Of a stretch of 7,856 nucleotides of DNA, positions 1 to 6,275 are shown piece after piece; the first letter of the stretch is position 1, and each line of letters opens with the position of its first letter. A model generated the notes under the pieces. The model was not told the origin of the DNA. It worked only from the letters and a program-made list of their open reading frames with translations, and searched no databases. This DNA is from Bacillota bacterium. Lineage in GTDB: Bacteria > Bacillota > Bacilli > Tumebacillales > Effusibacillaceae. Location of the stretch: NCBI GenBank assembly GCA_020059765.1, contig JAGVBM010000032.1, positions 1 through 7,856 on the forward strand. Direction: 5' to 3'. Made by a program: the position numbers and the translations under genes.

Positions 1-134
1 AATGTCCAAATTGCAAAGAAACGGTCTATGTCGATCAAAACGTATTTGACGATGATGATGTGGTGGAAGTGCTCTGTCCGGATTGTCACGAGGTCATTCT
101 GGTCAATGATGACACTCCGGTTGTCATCGAGTGA
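1..134 (+). CDS. C-terminal zinc-ribbon tail of a small conserved protein (5' truncated)
   Basis: The reading frame is open from base 3 and ends at TGA 132-134, giving 43 residues; the start lies outside the window. Two CPxC pairs are visible (CPNC at residues 1-4 and CPDC at 25-28 of the visible part). They are separated by an acidic stretch (DQNVFDDDD) and followed by short beta-like segments (VEVL, EVILVN). This is the layout of a four-cysteine zinc ribbon. From memory, small proteins with such a C-terminal ribbon (the CD1247 N-terminal-domain family) often sit between efp and spoIIIAA in spore formers, and the position here fits; that family assignment is inference. The biochemical role is unknown. 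The last codons overlap the start of the amidase gene, so the two are probably co-transcribed and translationally coupled. Confidence 0.6.
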   Translation, partial: CPNCKETVYVDQNVFDDDDVVEVLCPDCHEVILVNDDTPVVIE

Positions 135-817
135 TGGACGTGATGCTGTCGGCAAATTTCTTATGGATTCTGTTTACAGTCCTGCTGCTTATCGGGATAC
201 CGGCGGAGCAAGCGAAAGGGGACCGATCCGCCGGGATCATGCTTGACCCTGGCCATGGCGGAGTGGACGGAGGTACGCAAAGTCCGGATGGCAGCGTTTT
301 GGAGAAAGACCTGAATCTGATCCTCGCGAAACGGCTGGCGCAACAATTGCTGGCGGATGGCATGCAAGTCGGCTTCACCCGGGAACGAGATGAAGACGTG
401 ACCCGTTATGCCCCGATAAACACGGGATGGGGGAGGCACAGACGGGATTTGTACGGAAGAGTGGAGGCAGCGAGTCAACACCGTTCGTTGGTGATGATAA
501 GCATTCACGGCAATCATGGCACCTTCCGAAACCGGGGCGCCATTGTATTTTATAACCCCGCTTCGCTGCAAAGTTTTTGGCTTGCGAATGAATTGCAAAA
601 TCGGCTGAACACGGTGACCGGCGTCAGGAATACCCCGAGGCGGGGCAGCGTCTATTACATCCTCAAGGCATCCAAGGTGCCGACGGTTCTGGTTGAATAC
701 GGATACTTGTCAAATCCGGAAGAAGTCGACCGTTTGTTGGATCCGGCTTATCAACAAAAAATCATGGATTCGATCCGTCAGGGACTCTGGGGCTATTTCG
801 TTCAGTACCATTTCTGA
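131..817 (+). CDS. cwlD: N-acetylmuramoyl-L-alanine amidase, CwlD-like (spore cortex)
   Basis: This encodes a 228-residue protein of the Amidase_3 family. Such enzymes cut the amide bond between N-acetylmuramic acid and L-alanine; CwlD does so in spore peptidoglycan, so that PdaA can form the muramic-delta-lactam needed for germination. A hydrophobic N-terminal segment (about residues 8-22) looks like a signal peptide or anchor. Zinc ligands are recognisable as H42 in LDPGHGGVDGG, E58 in LEKDLNL and H126 in SIHGNHG. E189 in VEYGYLSN is the expected catalytic glutamate. RRDLYGRVEAA (104-114) matches the usual R-x-DL-x-x-R helix. The length is close to B. subtilis CwlD (about 237 residues). The GTG at 131 overlaps the upstream TGA (GTGA); ATG 134 and ATG 143 are in-frame alternatives. 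No strong ribosome binding site precedes any of them, which suggests coupling. The motif SIHGNHG is unusual, since SIHANA-like sequences are the norm. The family call is secure; CwlD rather than another amidase is likely but not proven. Confidence 0.82.
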   Translation: MMDVMLSANFLWILFTVLLLIGIPAEQAKGDRSAGIMLDPGHGGVDGGTQSPDGSVLEKDLNLILAKRLAQQLLADGMQVGFTRERDEDVTRYAPINTGWGRHRRDLYGRVEAASQHRSLVMISIHGNHGTFRNRGAIVFYNPASLQSFWLANELQNRLNTVTGVRNTPRRGSVYYILKASKVPTVLVEYGYLSNPEEVDRLLDPAYQQKIMDSIRQGLWGYFVQYHF

Positions 818-830
818 CGCATCGCGTTTC

Positions 831-889
831 GCTTCCTTCTCGCCTTTTTCTCCCCTCGTCCCCTTTTATCCTCTTCCCTTACCCGCTTC
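831..889 (+). promoter_or_regulatory. C-rich, G-poor polypyrimidine tract; possible Rho utilisation site
   Basis: About 53 of 59 bases are pyrimidines, with 28 C and only 4 G by my count, beginning 13 bases after the amidase stop codon. A C-over-G bubble of this kind in untranslated RNA is the known character of Rho loading sites. No intrinsic terminator was found after the amidase, so a Rho-dependent end of that transcript is a possible reading. The composition is directly visible; the function is inference. Confidence 0.3.
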
Positions 890-1003
890 AGTCTCACGCT
901 GCAATCACATGCCAATACTGACAGATCCTACAAACTCCCATAAGGAATTCTATGAACTTAGCAAATTGGGAAAAAAGAATCTCGCACATTTTTCGTCCAA
1001 GCT

Positions 1004-1033
1004 GGTATAAACGAACAAGCCGGTCCATATGTA
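1004..1033 (+). promoter_or_regulatory. Weak candidate sigma-E promoter for the spoIIIA operon
   Basis: GGTATAAA (1004-1011) contains the ATA core at 1007-1009. Sixteen bases later comes CATATGTA (1026-1033), which shares its CATA with the sigma-E -10 consensus CATACAnT, and the spacing is right for sigma-E promoters. The second half of the -10 does not match, and an overlapping TATGGAAT (1032-1039) is an alternative. spoIIIA in B. subtilis is transcribed by sigma-E in the mother cell, so a promoter near here is expected. The exact placement is uncertain. Confidence 0.35.
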
Positions 1034-1055
1034 TGGAATATCTAAGCTGGGACCC

Positions 1056-1066
1056 GAGGAGGGGGG
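1056..1066 (+). promoter_or_regulatory. Very strong ribosome binding site deciding the spoIIIAA start
   Basis: GAGGAGGGGGG contains a full AGGAGG core (1057-1062), nine bases before the in-frame GTG at 1072. This is the best Shine-Dalgarno sequence in the region and the main reason to start SpoIIIAA at 1072 rather than at ATG 952. Confidence 0.8.
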
Positions 1067-1071
1067 ATTCT

Positions 1072-2085
1072 GTGCTTCCCATGCATCCGCACCCTACAAA
1101 CGAAAATGTGCTGTCTGAACAAATCTTGCCTTACTTAGCACCTGCCATTCGAGCGATCATCCACCGGGCGCCGCTATCCATAAGGTCAAACGCAGAAGAA
1201 ATTCGACTGCGGGAGGGAAAGCCGCTGCAAATTTATACCCATGCGGGCGATCATTATTTGGATTCGCAAGGGATCCCGGTTCAACTGGAATCAACGGGAT
1301 ATCGGGTCAGCAGCGAGGAGATTGCACAGACGATCCGGTTGCTGACTCGTTCTTCCTTGTATGCGTTGGAAGAAGAACTTCGCCGCGGGTACCTGACGAT
1401 TGCCGGCGGTCATCGGATCGGATTGGCCGGAAGAGCGGTCCTGTCGCCGGAAGGATCGATTCAAACGCTGAAACACATTGCCTATTTGAATATACGGATC
1501 GCCAGGGACATACAGGGAGTTGCGAATCCTATCAAAAAATACCTAGTCAGTTCGGATACCCGATTGCACAATACGCTGATCATATCGCCGCCGCAATGCG
1601 GCAAAACCACGCTGTTGCGGGACTTGGCCCGGCAAATCAGCAGCGGGCAATTGCACCCGCGGATTCCGGGACTGAAAGTGGGGATCGTCGATGAACGTTC
1701 CGAACTGGCCGGGTCGGTAGACGGTGTGCCGCAGCTTGCGGTGGGCTTCCGCACCGATGTCATGGATGCGTGTCCGAAAGCGGAAGGCATGTTCATGCTG
1801 ATTAGGTCCATGTCACCGCACGTGTTGATTACCGATGAGATCGGCAGGGAGGATGATCGGAACGCCATCTTGGAAGCGGTGCATGCGGGAGTCGCGATTC
1901 TTACGTCAGCCCACGGTTACGATTTGGCGGAAGTAAAAAACCGTCCGGTCATCCGTTCCCTTTTTGAACAAAAGGTATTTGGCCGCTACCTGGTGCTGTC
2001 GAGAAAAAATGGACCTGCAACGCTGGAAAGCGTATACGACAAAGAGGGTGTCAGTTTGTTTCAAAGGGGAGATGGGCCGGGATGA
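1072..2085 (+). CDS. spoIIIAA: Stage III sporulation protein AA, AAA+-type secretion ATPase
   Basis: This 337-residue ATPase resembles type II/IV secretion motors. It is thought to sit on the mother-cell face of the SpoIIIA channel and power it. The Walker A loop is SPPQCGKTT (residues 172-180), with K178 and T179 for nucleotide binding. It has S rather than G at the first position, which I recall as common in this family. The Walker B region is VLITDEIG (251-258), with D255 and E256. A further conserved acidic strand, VGIVDERSE, lies at 203-211. The N-terminal part (about 1-150) carries the family motif EEIRLREGKPL (42-52) and GGHRIGLAGRA (112-122). The GTG start is chosen for its ribosome binding site. 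An in-frame ATG at 952, preceded by AAGGA, would add 40 basic residues; B. subtilis SpoIIIAA is about 307 residues, which favours the shorter form. The stop overlaps the spoIIIAB start (ATGA). Confidence 0.93.
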   Translation: MLPMHPHPTNENVLSEQILPYLAPAIRAIIHRAPLSIRSNAEEIRLREGKPLQIYTHAGDHYLDSQGIPVQLESTGYRVSSEEIAQTIRLLTRSSLYALEEELRRGYLTIAGGHRIGLAGRAVLSPEGSIQTLKHIAYLNIRIARDIQGVANPIKKYLVSSDTRLHNTLIISPPQCGKTTLLRDLARQISSGQLHPRIPGLKVGIVDERSELAGSVDGVPQLAVGFRTDVMDACPKAEGMFMLIRSMSPHVLITDEIGREDDRNAILEAVHAGVAILTSAHGYDLAEVKNRPVIRSLFEQKVFGRYLVLSRKNGPATLESVYDKEGVSLFQRGDGPG

Positions 2086-2600
2086 TCAAAATGATGGGAG
2101 CCGTGCTGCTTGTAATTTCCACAACCGGCTTTGGTCTGTGGAAAGCCAACTTCTATGCGGCCCGCAACAAGGAATTGGAAGACTTGATTTCCGCTCTGCA
2201 ATTGTTGGAGACGGAGATTTCATACAGCGTCACACCGCTGCCGGACGCATTGCACAGAATCGGTTCCCGACTTGCGGGCAGAATGGGCGTGTTTTTACAA
2301 AACGCGGGCGATGAACTATTGCAAGGGGATGGTCGGTCAGCCGGACAGATTTTTTCGGATCAATTGGAACGTTCAAGGACCATGATCCACTTGCGGGAAC
2401 AGGATTTGGAGATTCTCCGCACATTCGGTCATACGCTTGGCAGCTCGGATCGTTCAGATCAATTGAAACATATCCGTTTAGCCAATTCCAGACTGATGGC
2501 AGAAGCGCAGAACGCCCGCGACGAAAAAGAACGATTGGGCAAAATGTGGCGGTATCTGGGCGCTTTAACCGGTTTGGCGGGAGTCATCATCATTTATTAA
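2082..2600 (+). CDS. spoIIIAB: Stage III sporulation protein AB
   Basis: This encodes 172 residues, nearly the same length as B. subtilis SpoIIIAB (171). The protein resembles the cytoplasmic domains of type II secretion F proteins and is expected to link the SpoIIIAA ATPase to the membrane channel. There is a hydrophobic segment at each end (about residues 4-20 and 158-172) with a helical soluble body between them. Family-typical stretches are LETEISYSVTPLPDAL (42-57) and LGSSDRSDQ (119-127). The ATG at 2082 overlaps the spoIIIAA stop by four bases, and AAAGGGGAG (2063-2071) lies ten bases upstream inside spoIIIAA. ATG 2091 is in frame but is too far from this site. The overlap implies translational coupling and matched production with the ATPase. 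Confidence 0.92.
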   Translation: MIKMMGAVLLVISTTGFGLWKANFYAARNKELEDLISALQLLETEISYSVTPLPDALHRIGSRLAGRMGVFLQNAGDELLQGDGRSAGQIFSDQLERSRTMIHLREQDLEILRTFGHTLGSSDRSDQLKHIRLANSRLMAEAQNARDEKERLGKMWRYLGALTGLAGVIIIY

Positions 2601-2621
2601 TTCGGAGGGAGGCGGGAACTC

Positions 2622-2825
2622 ATGTCAATGGCAGTCGGTACGATCATGCAAATCGCCGGAATCGGTTTTTTGGTGGCGGTGCTGCACACGGTGCTCAAAT
2701 CGGCGGGGAAGGAGGAATTTGCTCATTGGACAACGCTGACGGGGTTGATTATCGCGTTGCTTTTGATCGTCAGCAAATTGAACCTGCTGTTTACGGAAAT
2801 CACCAGCGTCTTCCGGATCCAATAG
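2622..2825 (+). CDS. spoIIIAC: Stage III sporulation protein AC
   Basis: This is a 67-residue membrane protein; B. subtilis SpoIIIAC is about 68. It has two membrane segments (about residues 7-25 and 38-56) joined by a short charged loop (KSAGKEEFAH). It belongs with SpoIIIAD to the small membrane components of the mother-cell channel; the precise role is not settled. A purine-rich ribosome binding site (GGAGGGAGG, 2604-2612) sits nine bases before ATG 2622, which favours this start over the in-frame ATG at 2628. It follows spoIIIAB by 21 bases. Confidence 0.9.
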   Translation: MSMAVGTIMQIAGIGFLVAVLHTVLKSAGKEEFAHWTTLTGLIIALLLIVSKLNLLFTEITSVFRIQ

Positions 2826-2847
2826 TCCTTGAAGGAAGGAGTCAGTC

Positions 2848-3234
2848 ATGGACATACTGCAAATCGTGGGATTGGCCCTGATTGCAACGTTTCTCGTGCT
2901 GACACTGAAATGGCAATCTCCGACCATCGCCTTTTTGATTTCAATGCTGACCGGTGTTTTGATCTTTGCATTTCTTCTCTCGCCGATCAAGCTGATTTTT
3001 GCGGAAATTGAAAAATTGGCCGGTGCAGCAAACGTGGATCTCAAATTTCTTGGAACTATTTTGAAGATCATTGCCATCGCTTACATTGCCGAATTTGCCG
3101 CCCAGATCGTCAGGGATTCGGGCGAAGCGGGATTGGCGGCGAAAATTGAATTCGCCGGCAAGATTTTCATTTTGGTACTGGCCATTCCGATCGTCAAAGT
3201 GGTGATTGACACGATTATGCGGGTGTTGTCATAG
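2848..3234 (+). CDS. spoIIIAD: Stage III sporulation protein AD
   Basis: This encodes a 128-residue integral membrane protein, close to the B. subtilis length of about 133. Four hydrophobic segments are apparent (about 4-20, 27-54, 66-87 and 104-125). The segment AYIAEFAAQIVRDSGE (78-93) and the following KIEFAGKIFI are typical of the family. It is related to SpoIIIAC and is part of the membrane core of the SpoIIIA complex. AAGGAG (2836-2841) lies six bases before the ATG. It is 22 bases after spoIIIAC and its stop codon is embedded in the ribosome binding site of spoIIIAE. Confidence 0.91.
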   Translation: MDILQIVGLALIATFLVLTLKWQSPTIAFLISMLTGVLIFAFLLSPIKLIFAEIEKLAGAANVDLKFLGTILKIIAIAYIAEFAAQIVRDSGEAGLAAKIEFAGKIFILVLAIPIVKVVIDTIMRVLS

Positions 3235-3245
3235 GAGGAGACAGG

Positions 3246-4418
3246 ATGAACCAAAAGTTGATCATGACAATCGCATTCCTGCTCCTCGGGTTTCTTCTTT
3301 CGTTCGGGACTGTGTCGGCCGAAACGGGCAAACAGATTGCACCGGAGCAGATCGGAGAGCCCTCTGCGGATACGGGGGAAATGGAACGGTTTTGGAATGA
3401 TTTGATGAATCAATACGGAGATTTTCTGCCTGCTCCGTCATCGCCAAGTATCGTGGAAGTGCTGAAACAGGAAGGGTTTACATTGAAAGGTATCGGTCTC
3501 GGAATGATCAAGTTTTTGTTCTTTGAAATTGCGCAGAATTCGAAATTGTTGGGAAGTATCTTGATTCTGGCGGTGCTGTCCGCCCTGTTGGAAAATTTGC
3601 AGAACGCTTTTGAACGAAATACGGTCTCCCAGGTTGCTTTTGCGGTCATTTACATGGCATTGATCATCTTGGCTGTCAATTCCTTTATGACAGCAATTGG
3701 CTACGCCAAACAAGCAATCTCCGTCATGAGTGATTTCATGGTCGGCACCATTCCATTGCTGCTGGCACTGATGGCATCGACCGGAGCTGTTACATCGGCG
3801 GGATTGCTGCATCCGGTGATTGTGTTTGCGGTAAACGCTTTTGCAGGGGTTGTGATTTTTGTCGTATTCCCGTTGATTTTTTTTTCCGCTGTTTTGCAGA
3901 TTGTATCGGAGTTTTCCAGCCGCTATAAGTTGACGCAACTGGCGAATTTGTTGAAAACCGCATCCATGGCCATTCTTGGTTTCATGTTTTCTGCCTTTAT
4001 CGGAGTCATGGCAGTCAAAGGAGCCATGGGAGGGGTGGCGGACGGGGTGGCTTTGCGGACGGCAAAATTTGTTTCCTCAACGTTTATGCCGGTTGTGGGT
4101 AAAATGTTTTCCGATTCGATCGATACGGTAGTAGGAGCTTCGATCATTGTGAAAAATTCGGTGGGAATTGCCGGATTGTTGATTTTGACGTTGATCAGCG
4201 CTTTCCCCGCCTTAAAAATTATCAGTCTGTCCATCATCTATAATCTGTCAGCCGCTTTGATGCAGCCGTTAGGGAATTCGCCTGTCATTTCTTCCTTGTC
4301 GACGATTGGCAAAAGCCTTTCCATCGTATTTGCAGCATTGGCCACTGTGGCCTTTATGTTCTTTTTGTCGATTACGATGATTCTCTTGGCAGGCAACATT
4401 TCATTGATGGTGAGGTGA
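3246..4418 (+). CDS. spoIIIAE: Stage III sporulation protein AE, polytopic membrane component
   Basis: At 390 residues (B. subtilis about 399) this is the largest membrane protein of the locus. An N-terminal signal peptide is clear: hydrophobic residues 6-20 and a likely cut after VSA (25). A short extracytoplasmic part follows (about 26-80), then roughly seven membrane stretches (about 98-116, 129-150, 163-180, 189-220, 238-258, 305-335 and 357-383). It is thought to form the membrane-embedded export core of the feeding tube, by analogy with export-gate proteins. AGGAGG (3233-3238) overlaps the spoIIIAD stop and gives seven-base spacing to the ATG. A run of nine T (3877-3885, residues 211-214, IFFS) is a possible slippage site. 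Confidence 0.93.
   Translation: MNQKLIMTIAFLLLGFLLSFGTVSAETGKQIAPEQIGEPSADTGEMERFWNDLMNQYGDFLPAPSSPSIVEVLKQEGFTLKGIGLGMIKFLFFEIAQNSKLLGSILILAVLSALLENLQNAFERNTVSQVAFAVIYMALIILAVNSFMTAIGYAKQAISVMSDFMVGTIPLLLALMASTGAVTSAGLLHPVIVFAVNAFAGVVIFVVFPLIFFSAVLQIVSEFSSRYKLTQLANLLKTASMAILGFMFSAFIGVMAVKGAMGGVADGVALRTAKFVSSTFMPVVGKMFSDSIDTVVGASIIVKNSVGIAGLLILTLISAFPALKIISLSIIYNLSAALMQPLGNSPVISSLSTIGKSLSIVFAALATVAFMFFLSITMILLAGNISLMVR
3877..3885 (+). repeat. Nine-base T homopolymer inside spoIIIAE
   Basis: Nine consecutive T occur in the codons for I211-F-F-S214 of SpoIIIAE, in a membrane segment. This is the longest single-base run I noticed in the window. It could promote replication or transcription slippage; the frame is intact in the sequence as given. 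Confidence 0.85.
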
Positions 4419-4424
4419 AACGCG

Positions 4425-5063
4425 GTGGAACTGTTGACGTCGTGGCTGCATCAAATCGTGCTGATCGTCTTGTTTGCCATCGTCATGGATCTGATTCTTC
4501 CTTCCTCTTCCATGCAGAAATATATCAAGTTGGTCATGGGGTTGTTAATTATGATGACATTGTTGAAACCGATCGCAATATTGTTTGACAAGCAATTTGA
4601 CATTTCCCGCATCGAGTGGCCCCAACAGGTGGCCCAATTCGCGTCCCTCGATACCATCAAGCGGGAAGCCGCCGACATGCAGCGGGAACAAGTGAACCAA
4701 GCGGAACAATATTGGAGCGCACAGTTGGAAAAAGTGATCAAACAGCAAGTGGAGAGTCGATTTCCAATGGAAGTCATGCACGTCAAAGCTCAATTTAAGA
4801 GCCATGACAGACAGACGGCGGAGGCACCCGAAATTCAAAAGCTGTCTTTGACCGTGCGCAGGGATGCGGAAAAAAGGAACCCCAATTCCGGTATATATCC
4901 CGTTCAACCGATTGAGATCGGCGGTGACGAACGCCAATCGGCAAATTCATGGCCAGCAGACACGCAGCAAGATGACCAAATTTTGGAACAAGTCAAACAG
5001 GATCTGGCTGACAAGCTGCAGATTGCGGCTTCTAGGATTACGATCGATTGGAACTCGATCTAA
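4425..5063 (+). CDS. spoIIIAF: Stage III sporulation protein AF
   Basis: This encodes 212 residues (B. subtilis about 206). Two N-terminal membrane segments (about 6-26 and 33-54) flank the family signature LPSSSMQKYIKLVMGLLI (25-42). A charged, probably coiled-coil stretch follows (about 75-112), then a soluble extracytoplasmic domain to the C-terminus. In B. subtilis that domain has the ring-building fold shared with SpoIIIAG and SpoIIIAH, so a ring in the intermembrane space is expected. The terminal ASRITIDWN resembles the closing strand of ring-building domains. The GTG start is preceded by AGGTGA (4413-4418), which overlaps the spoIIIAE stop, with six-base spacing. The gap from spoIIIAE is only six bases. 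Confidence 0.91.
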   Translation: MELLTSWLHQIVLIVLFAIVMDLILPSSSMQKYIKLVMGLLIMMTLLKPIAILFDKQFDISRIEWPQQVAQFASLDTIKREAADMQREQVNQAEQYWSAQLEKVIKQQVESRFPMEVMHVKAQFKSHDRQTAEAPEIQKLSLTVRRDAEKRNPNSGIYPVQPIEIGGDERQSANSWPADTQQDDQILEQVKQDLADKLQIAASRITIDWNSI

Positions 5064-5076
5064 GGGGGTGAGCAAG

Positions 5077-5643
5077 GTGAACTTTGATTGGGGACAACTG
5101 GCGCGATACCCGAAATGGATCTACGTGCTCGGAGGATTAGGAATTCTCTTTCTCCTGTTTGGATCTTTTTATCCCCCGGAATCCGGCGGTACTCCTCAGC
5201 CATCGGAAACGGCGAGAGTGACCAATTCGGACCGGATGTCGATGGGTGAATATGAGAAGTACTACGAAACCAAACTGTCAGAAATATTAAATGAAATTCA
5301 GGGGGTTACAAACGTTACGGTCATGGTCAATCTCGATTCGACGGAGGAGGTGGTGTATGCCGAGAATATCCAGAACCAAAACCAAACGACTGCGGAAACC
5401 GACAACAAAGGCGGAAACCGCACGATCACACAGATTAATGAAAACAAGCAATTGGTGCTGATCAAAGGGGGGACCGCCGATCATCCGATCATCATACGGA
5501 CCATTAAGCCGCGCGTTCGGGGGGTTTTGGTAGTCGCTAAAGGTGCGGAACAGCCAAGAATTCAAGCGTTGATTACCGACGCGGTGCAGCGAGTGCTGGA
5601 AGTTCCGCCGCATAGAATTTCAATTCAACCTAAAAAAATGTAG
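5077..5643 (+). CDS. spoIIIAG: Stage III sporulation protein AG, ring-forming channel protein
   Basis: This encodes 188 residues, shorter than B. subtilis SpoIIIAG (about 229). A single membrane segment (about 13-32, WIYVLGGLGILFLLFGSFYP) anchors it, and the rest is extracytoplasmic. The ring-building domain runs from about 60 to 186. It starts with YETKLSEILNEIQGVTNVTV, followed by a polar asparagine- and glutamine-rich insertion (about 96-125). It resumes with KPRVRGVLVVAKGAEQPRIQ (154-173), which resembles FliF/YscJ ring proteins. In B. subtilis this protein makes a large ring between the two membranes. GTG 5077 is chosen because AAGGGGG (5062-5068) lies eight bases upstream; GTG 5068 overlaps that site. 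The frame is open much further upstream, but that part lies within spoIIIAF. It follows spoIIIAF by 13 bases. Confidence 0.91.
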   Translation: MNFDWGQLARYPKWIYVLGGLGILFLLFGSFYPPESGGTPQPSETARVTNSDRMSMGEYEKYYETKLSEILNEIQGVTNVTVMVNLDSTEEVVYAENIQNQNQTTAETDNKGGNRTITQINENKQLVLIKGGTADHPIIIRTIKPRVRGVLVVAKGAEQPRIQALITDAVQRVLEVPPHRISIQPKKM

Positions 5644-5656
5644 GAGGTAATGAAAC

Positions 5657-6241
5657 ATGGCGAAACGTCAAACAGTTTGGCTCTCGACAATGATGATTCT
5701 GTCTTTGATGGTGATTGGCTATTACACCGTCGATGATACCTTGCAGCCGGTTCCCACTGCGGGGCAAACGGAGCAAACCGCAAAGGATCTGACCAAACAG
5801 GAACAGCCGAATACAAAACAGGAACAGCCGAAAAACGAAAAGCAAAGCGATACGGGCAAACCGTCCGTTGATGAAAAGCAAACCAGCTACGCAAGTGATT
5901 GGTTTATCGAACAGTTCATGAAACAAGAAAAGGATTATTTCGCACGGGTTGAACAATTGCAGAAAGTGATTGCCGACGGTGCCACTTCCACTGACGAAAA
6001 GGCAAAGGCGGAAAAAGAAATGAGGGAACTGAACGAATTCAGCGAGAAATCAGACAAAGTGGCGGATAAGATCATGGAGGCCGGATTTGAAGAAGCTCTC
6101 GTCACGAAGGACAACAGTCGAATTAATGTGACGGTTCAGGCACGGGAACTTTCAAAAGAACAAGTCGCAAAGATTTATATGATTGTAAGCAAAGAACTGA
6201 GTGTACCGGCAAGCCAAATCGTCGTCTCCTACCGGCAGTAA
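5657..6241 (+). CDS. spoIIIAH: Stage III sporulation protein AH, SpoIIQ-binding channel protein
   Basis: This encodes 194 residues (B. subtilis about 218). There is one N-terminal membrane segment (about 7-23). A low-complexity hydrophilic linker rich in K, Q, E and P (about 30-78) contains a duplicated seven-residue unit. The C-terminal ring-building domain (about 80-194) holds a charged helix (EQLQKVIADGATSTDEKAKA) and ends with VPASQIVVSYR. SpoIIIAH spans out from the mother-cell membrane and binds forespore SpoIIQ across the intermembrane space, holding the two halves of the channel together. The ribosome binding site AGGAGGT (5642-5648) overlaps the spoIIIAG stop and has eight-base spacing. 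An ATG at 5650 is out of frame. This is the last gene of the spoIIIA set. Confidence 0.92.
   Translation: MAKRQTVWLSTMMILSLMVIGYYTVDDTLQPVPTAGQTEQTAKDLTKQEQPNTKQEQPKNEKQSDTGKPSVDEKQTSYASDWFIEQFMKQEKDYFARVEQLQKVIADGATSTDEKAKAEKEMRELNEFSEKSDKVADKIMEAGFEEALVTKDNSRINVTVQARELSKEQVAKIYMIVSKELSVPASQIVVSYRQ
5792..5833 (+). repeat. In-frame 21-base tandem duplication in the spoIIIAH linker
   Basis: Two adjacent 21-base units (5792-5812 and 5813-5833) encode TKQEQPN and TKQEQPK. Seventeen consecutive bases are identical between copies (AAACAGGAACAGCCGAA at 5795-5811 and 5816-5832). It lies in the flexible linker between membrane anchor and ring domain, so copy number would change only the reach of the protein. 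Confidence 0.85.
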
Positions 6242-6275
6242 GAATCGCGGCAGGAAGTCCCGCAGCAAAATGCAA

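Larger units (their letters stand above)
818..1071 (+). other. Intergenic region upstream of spoIIIAA
   Basis: These 254 bases separate the amidase from the preferred spoIIIAA start. I see no convincing gene on either strand and no GC-rich hairpin followed by a T-run. The first third is a polypyrimidine tract and the last part holds a possible sigma-E promoter and the spoIIIAA ribosome binding site, listed separately. If translation of spoIIIAA began at ATG 952 instead, the right-hand 120 bases would be coding. Confidence 0.6.

Noticed and set aside
894..1082. Short - strand open frame (62 residues) in the gap before spoIIIAA
   Set aside because: It has no recognisable domain and runs through the spoIIIAA promoter and ribosome binding site region; chance is the simplest explanation.
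3438..3938. Open frame on the - strand (166 residues) inside spoIIIAE
   Set aside because: It is antisense to a clear membrane protein gene. Its product is rich in H, Q, N and R, as expected from the reverse of hydrophobic codons, and no ribosome binding site was noted.
4864..5076. Long upstream extension of the SpoIIIAG frame to ATG 4864
   Set aside because: It would overlap spoIIIAF by 200 bases, has no ribosome binding site, and adds a sequence unlike SpoIIIAG. GTG 5077 has a good Shine-Dalgarno and places the membrane anchor at the N-terminus as expected.
4425..5076. Internal sigma-E promoter for spoIIIAG-AH, as reported for B. subtilis spoIIIA
   Set aside because: I looked for an ATA core followed 16-18 bases later by CATA in and around spoIIIAF and found none that was convincing.
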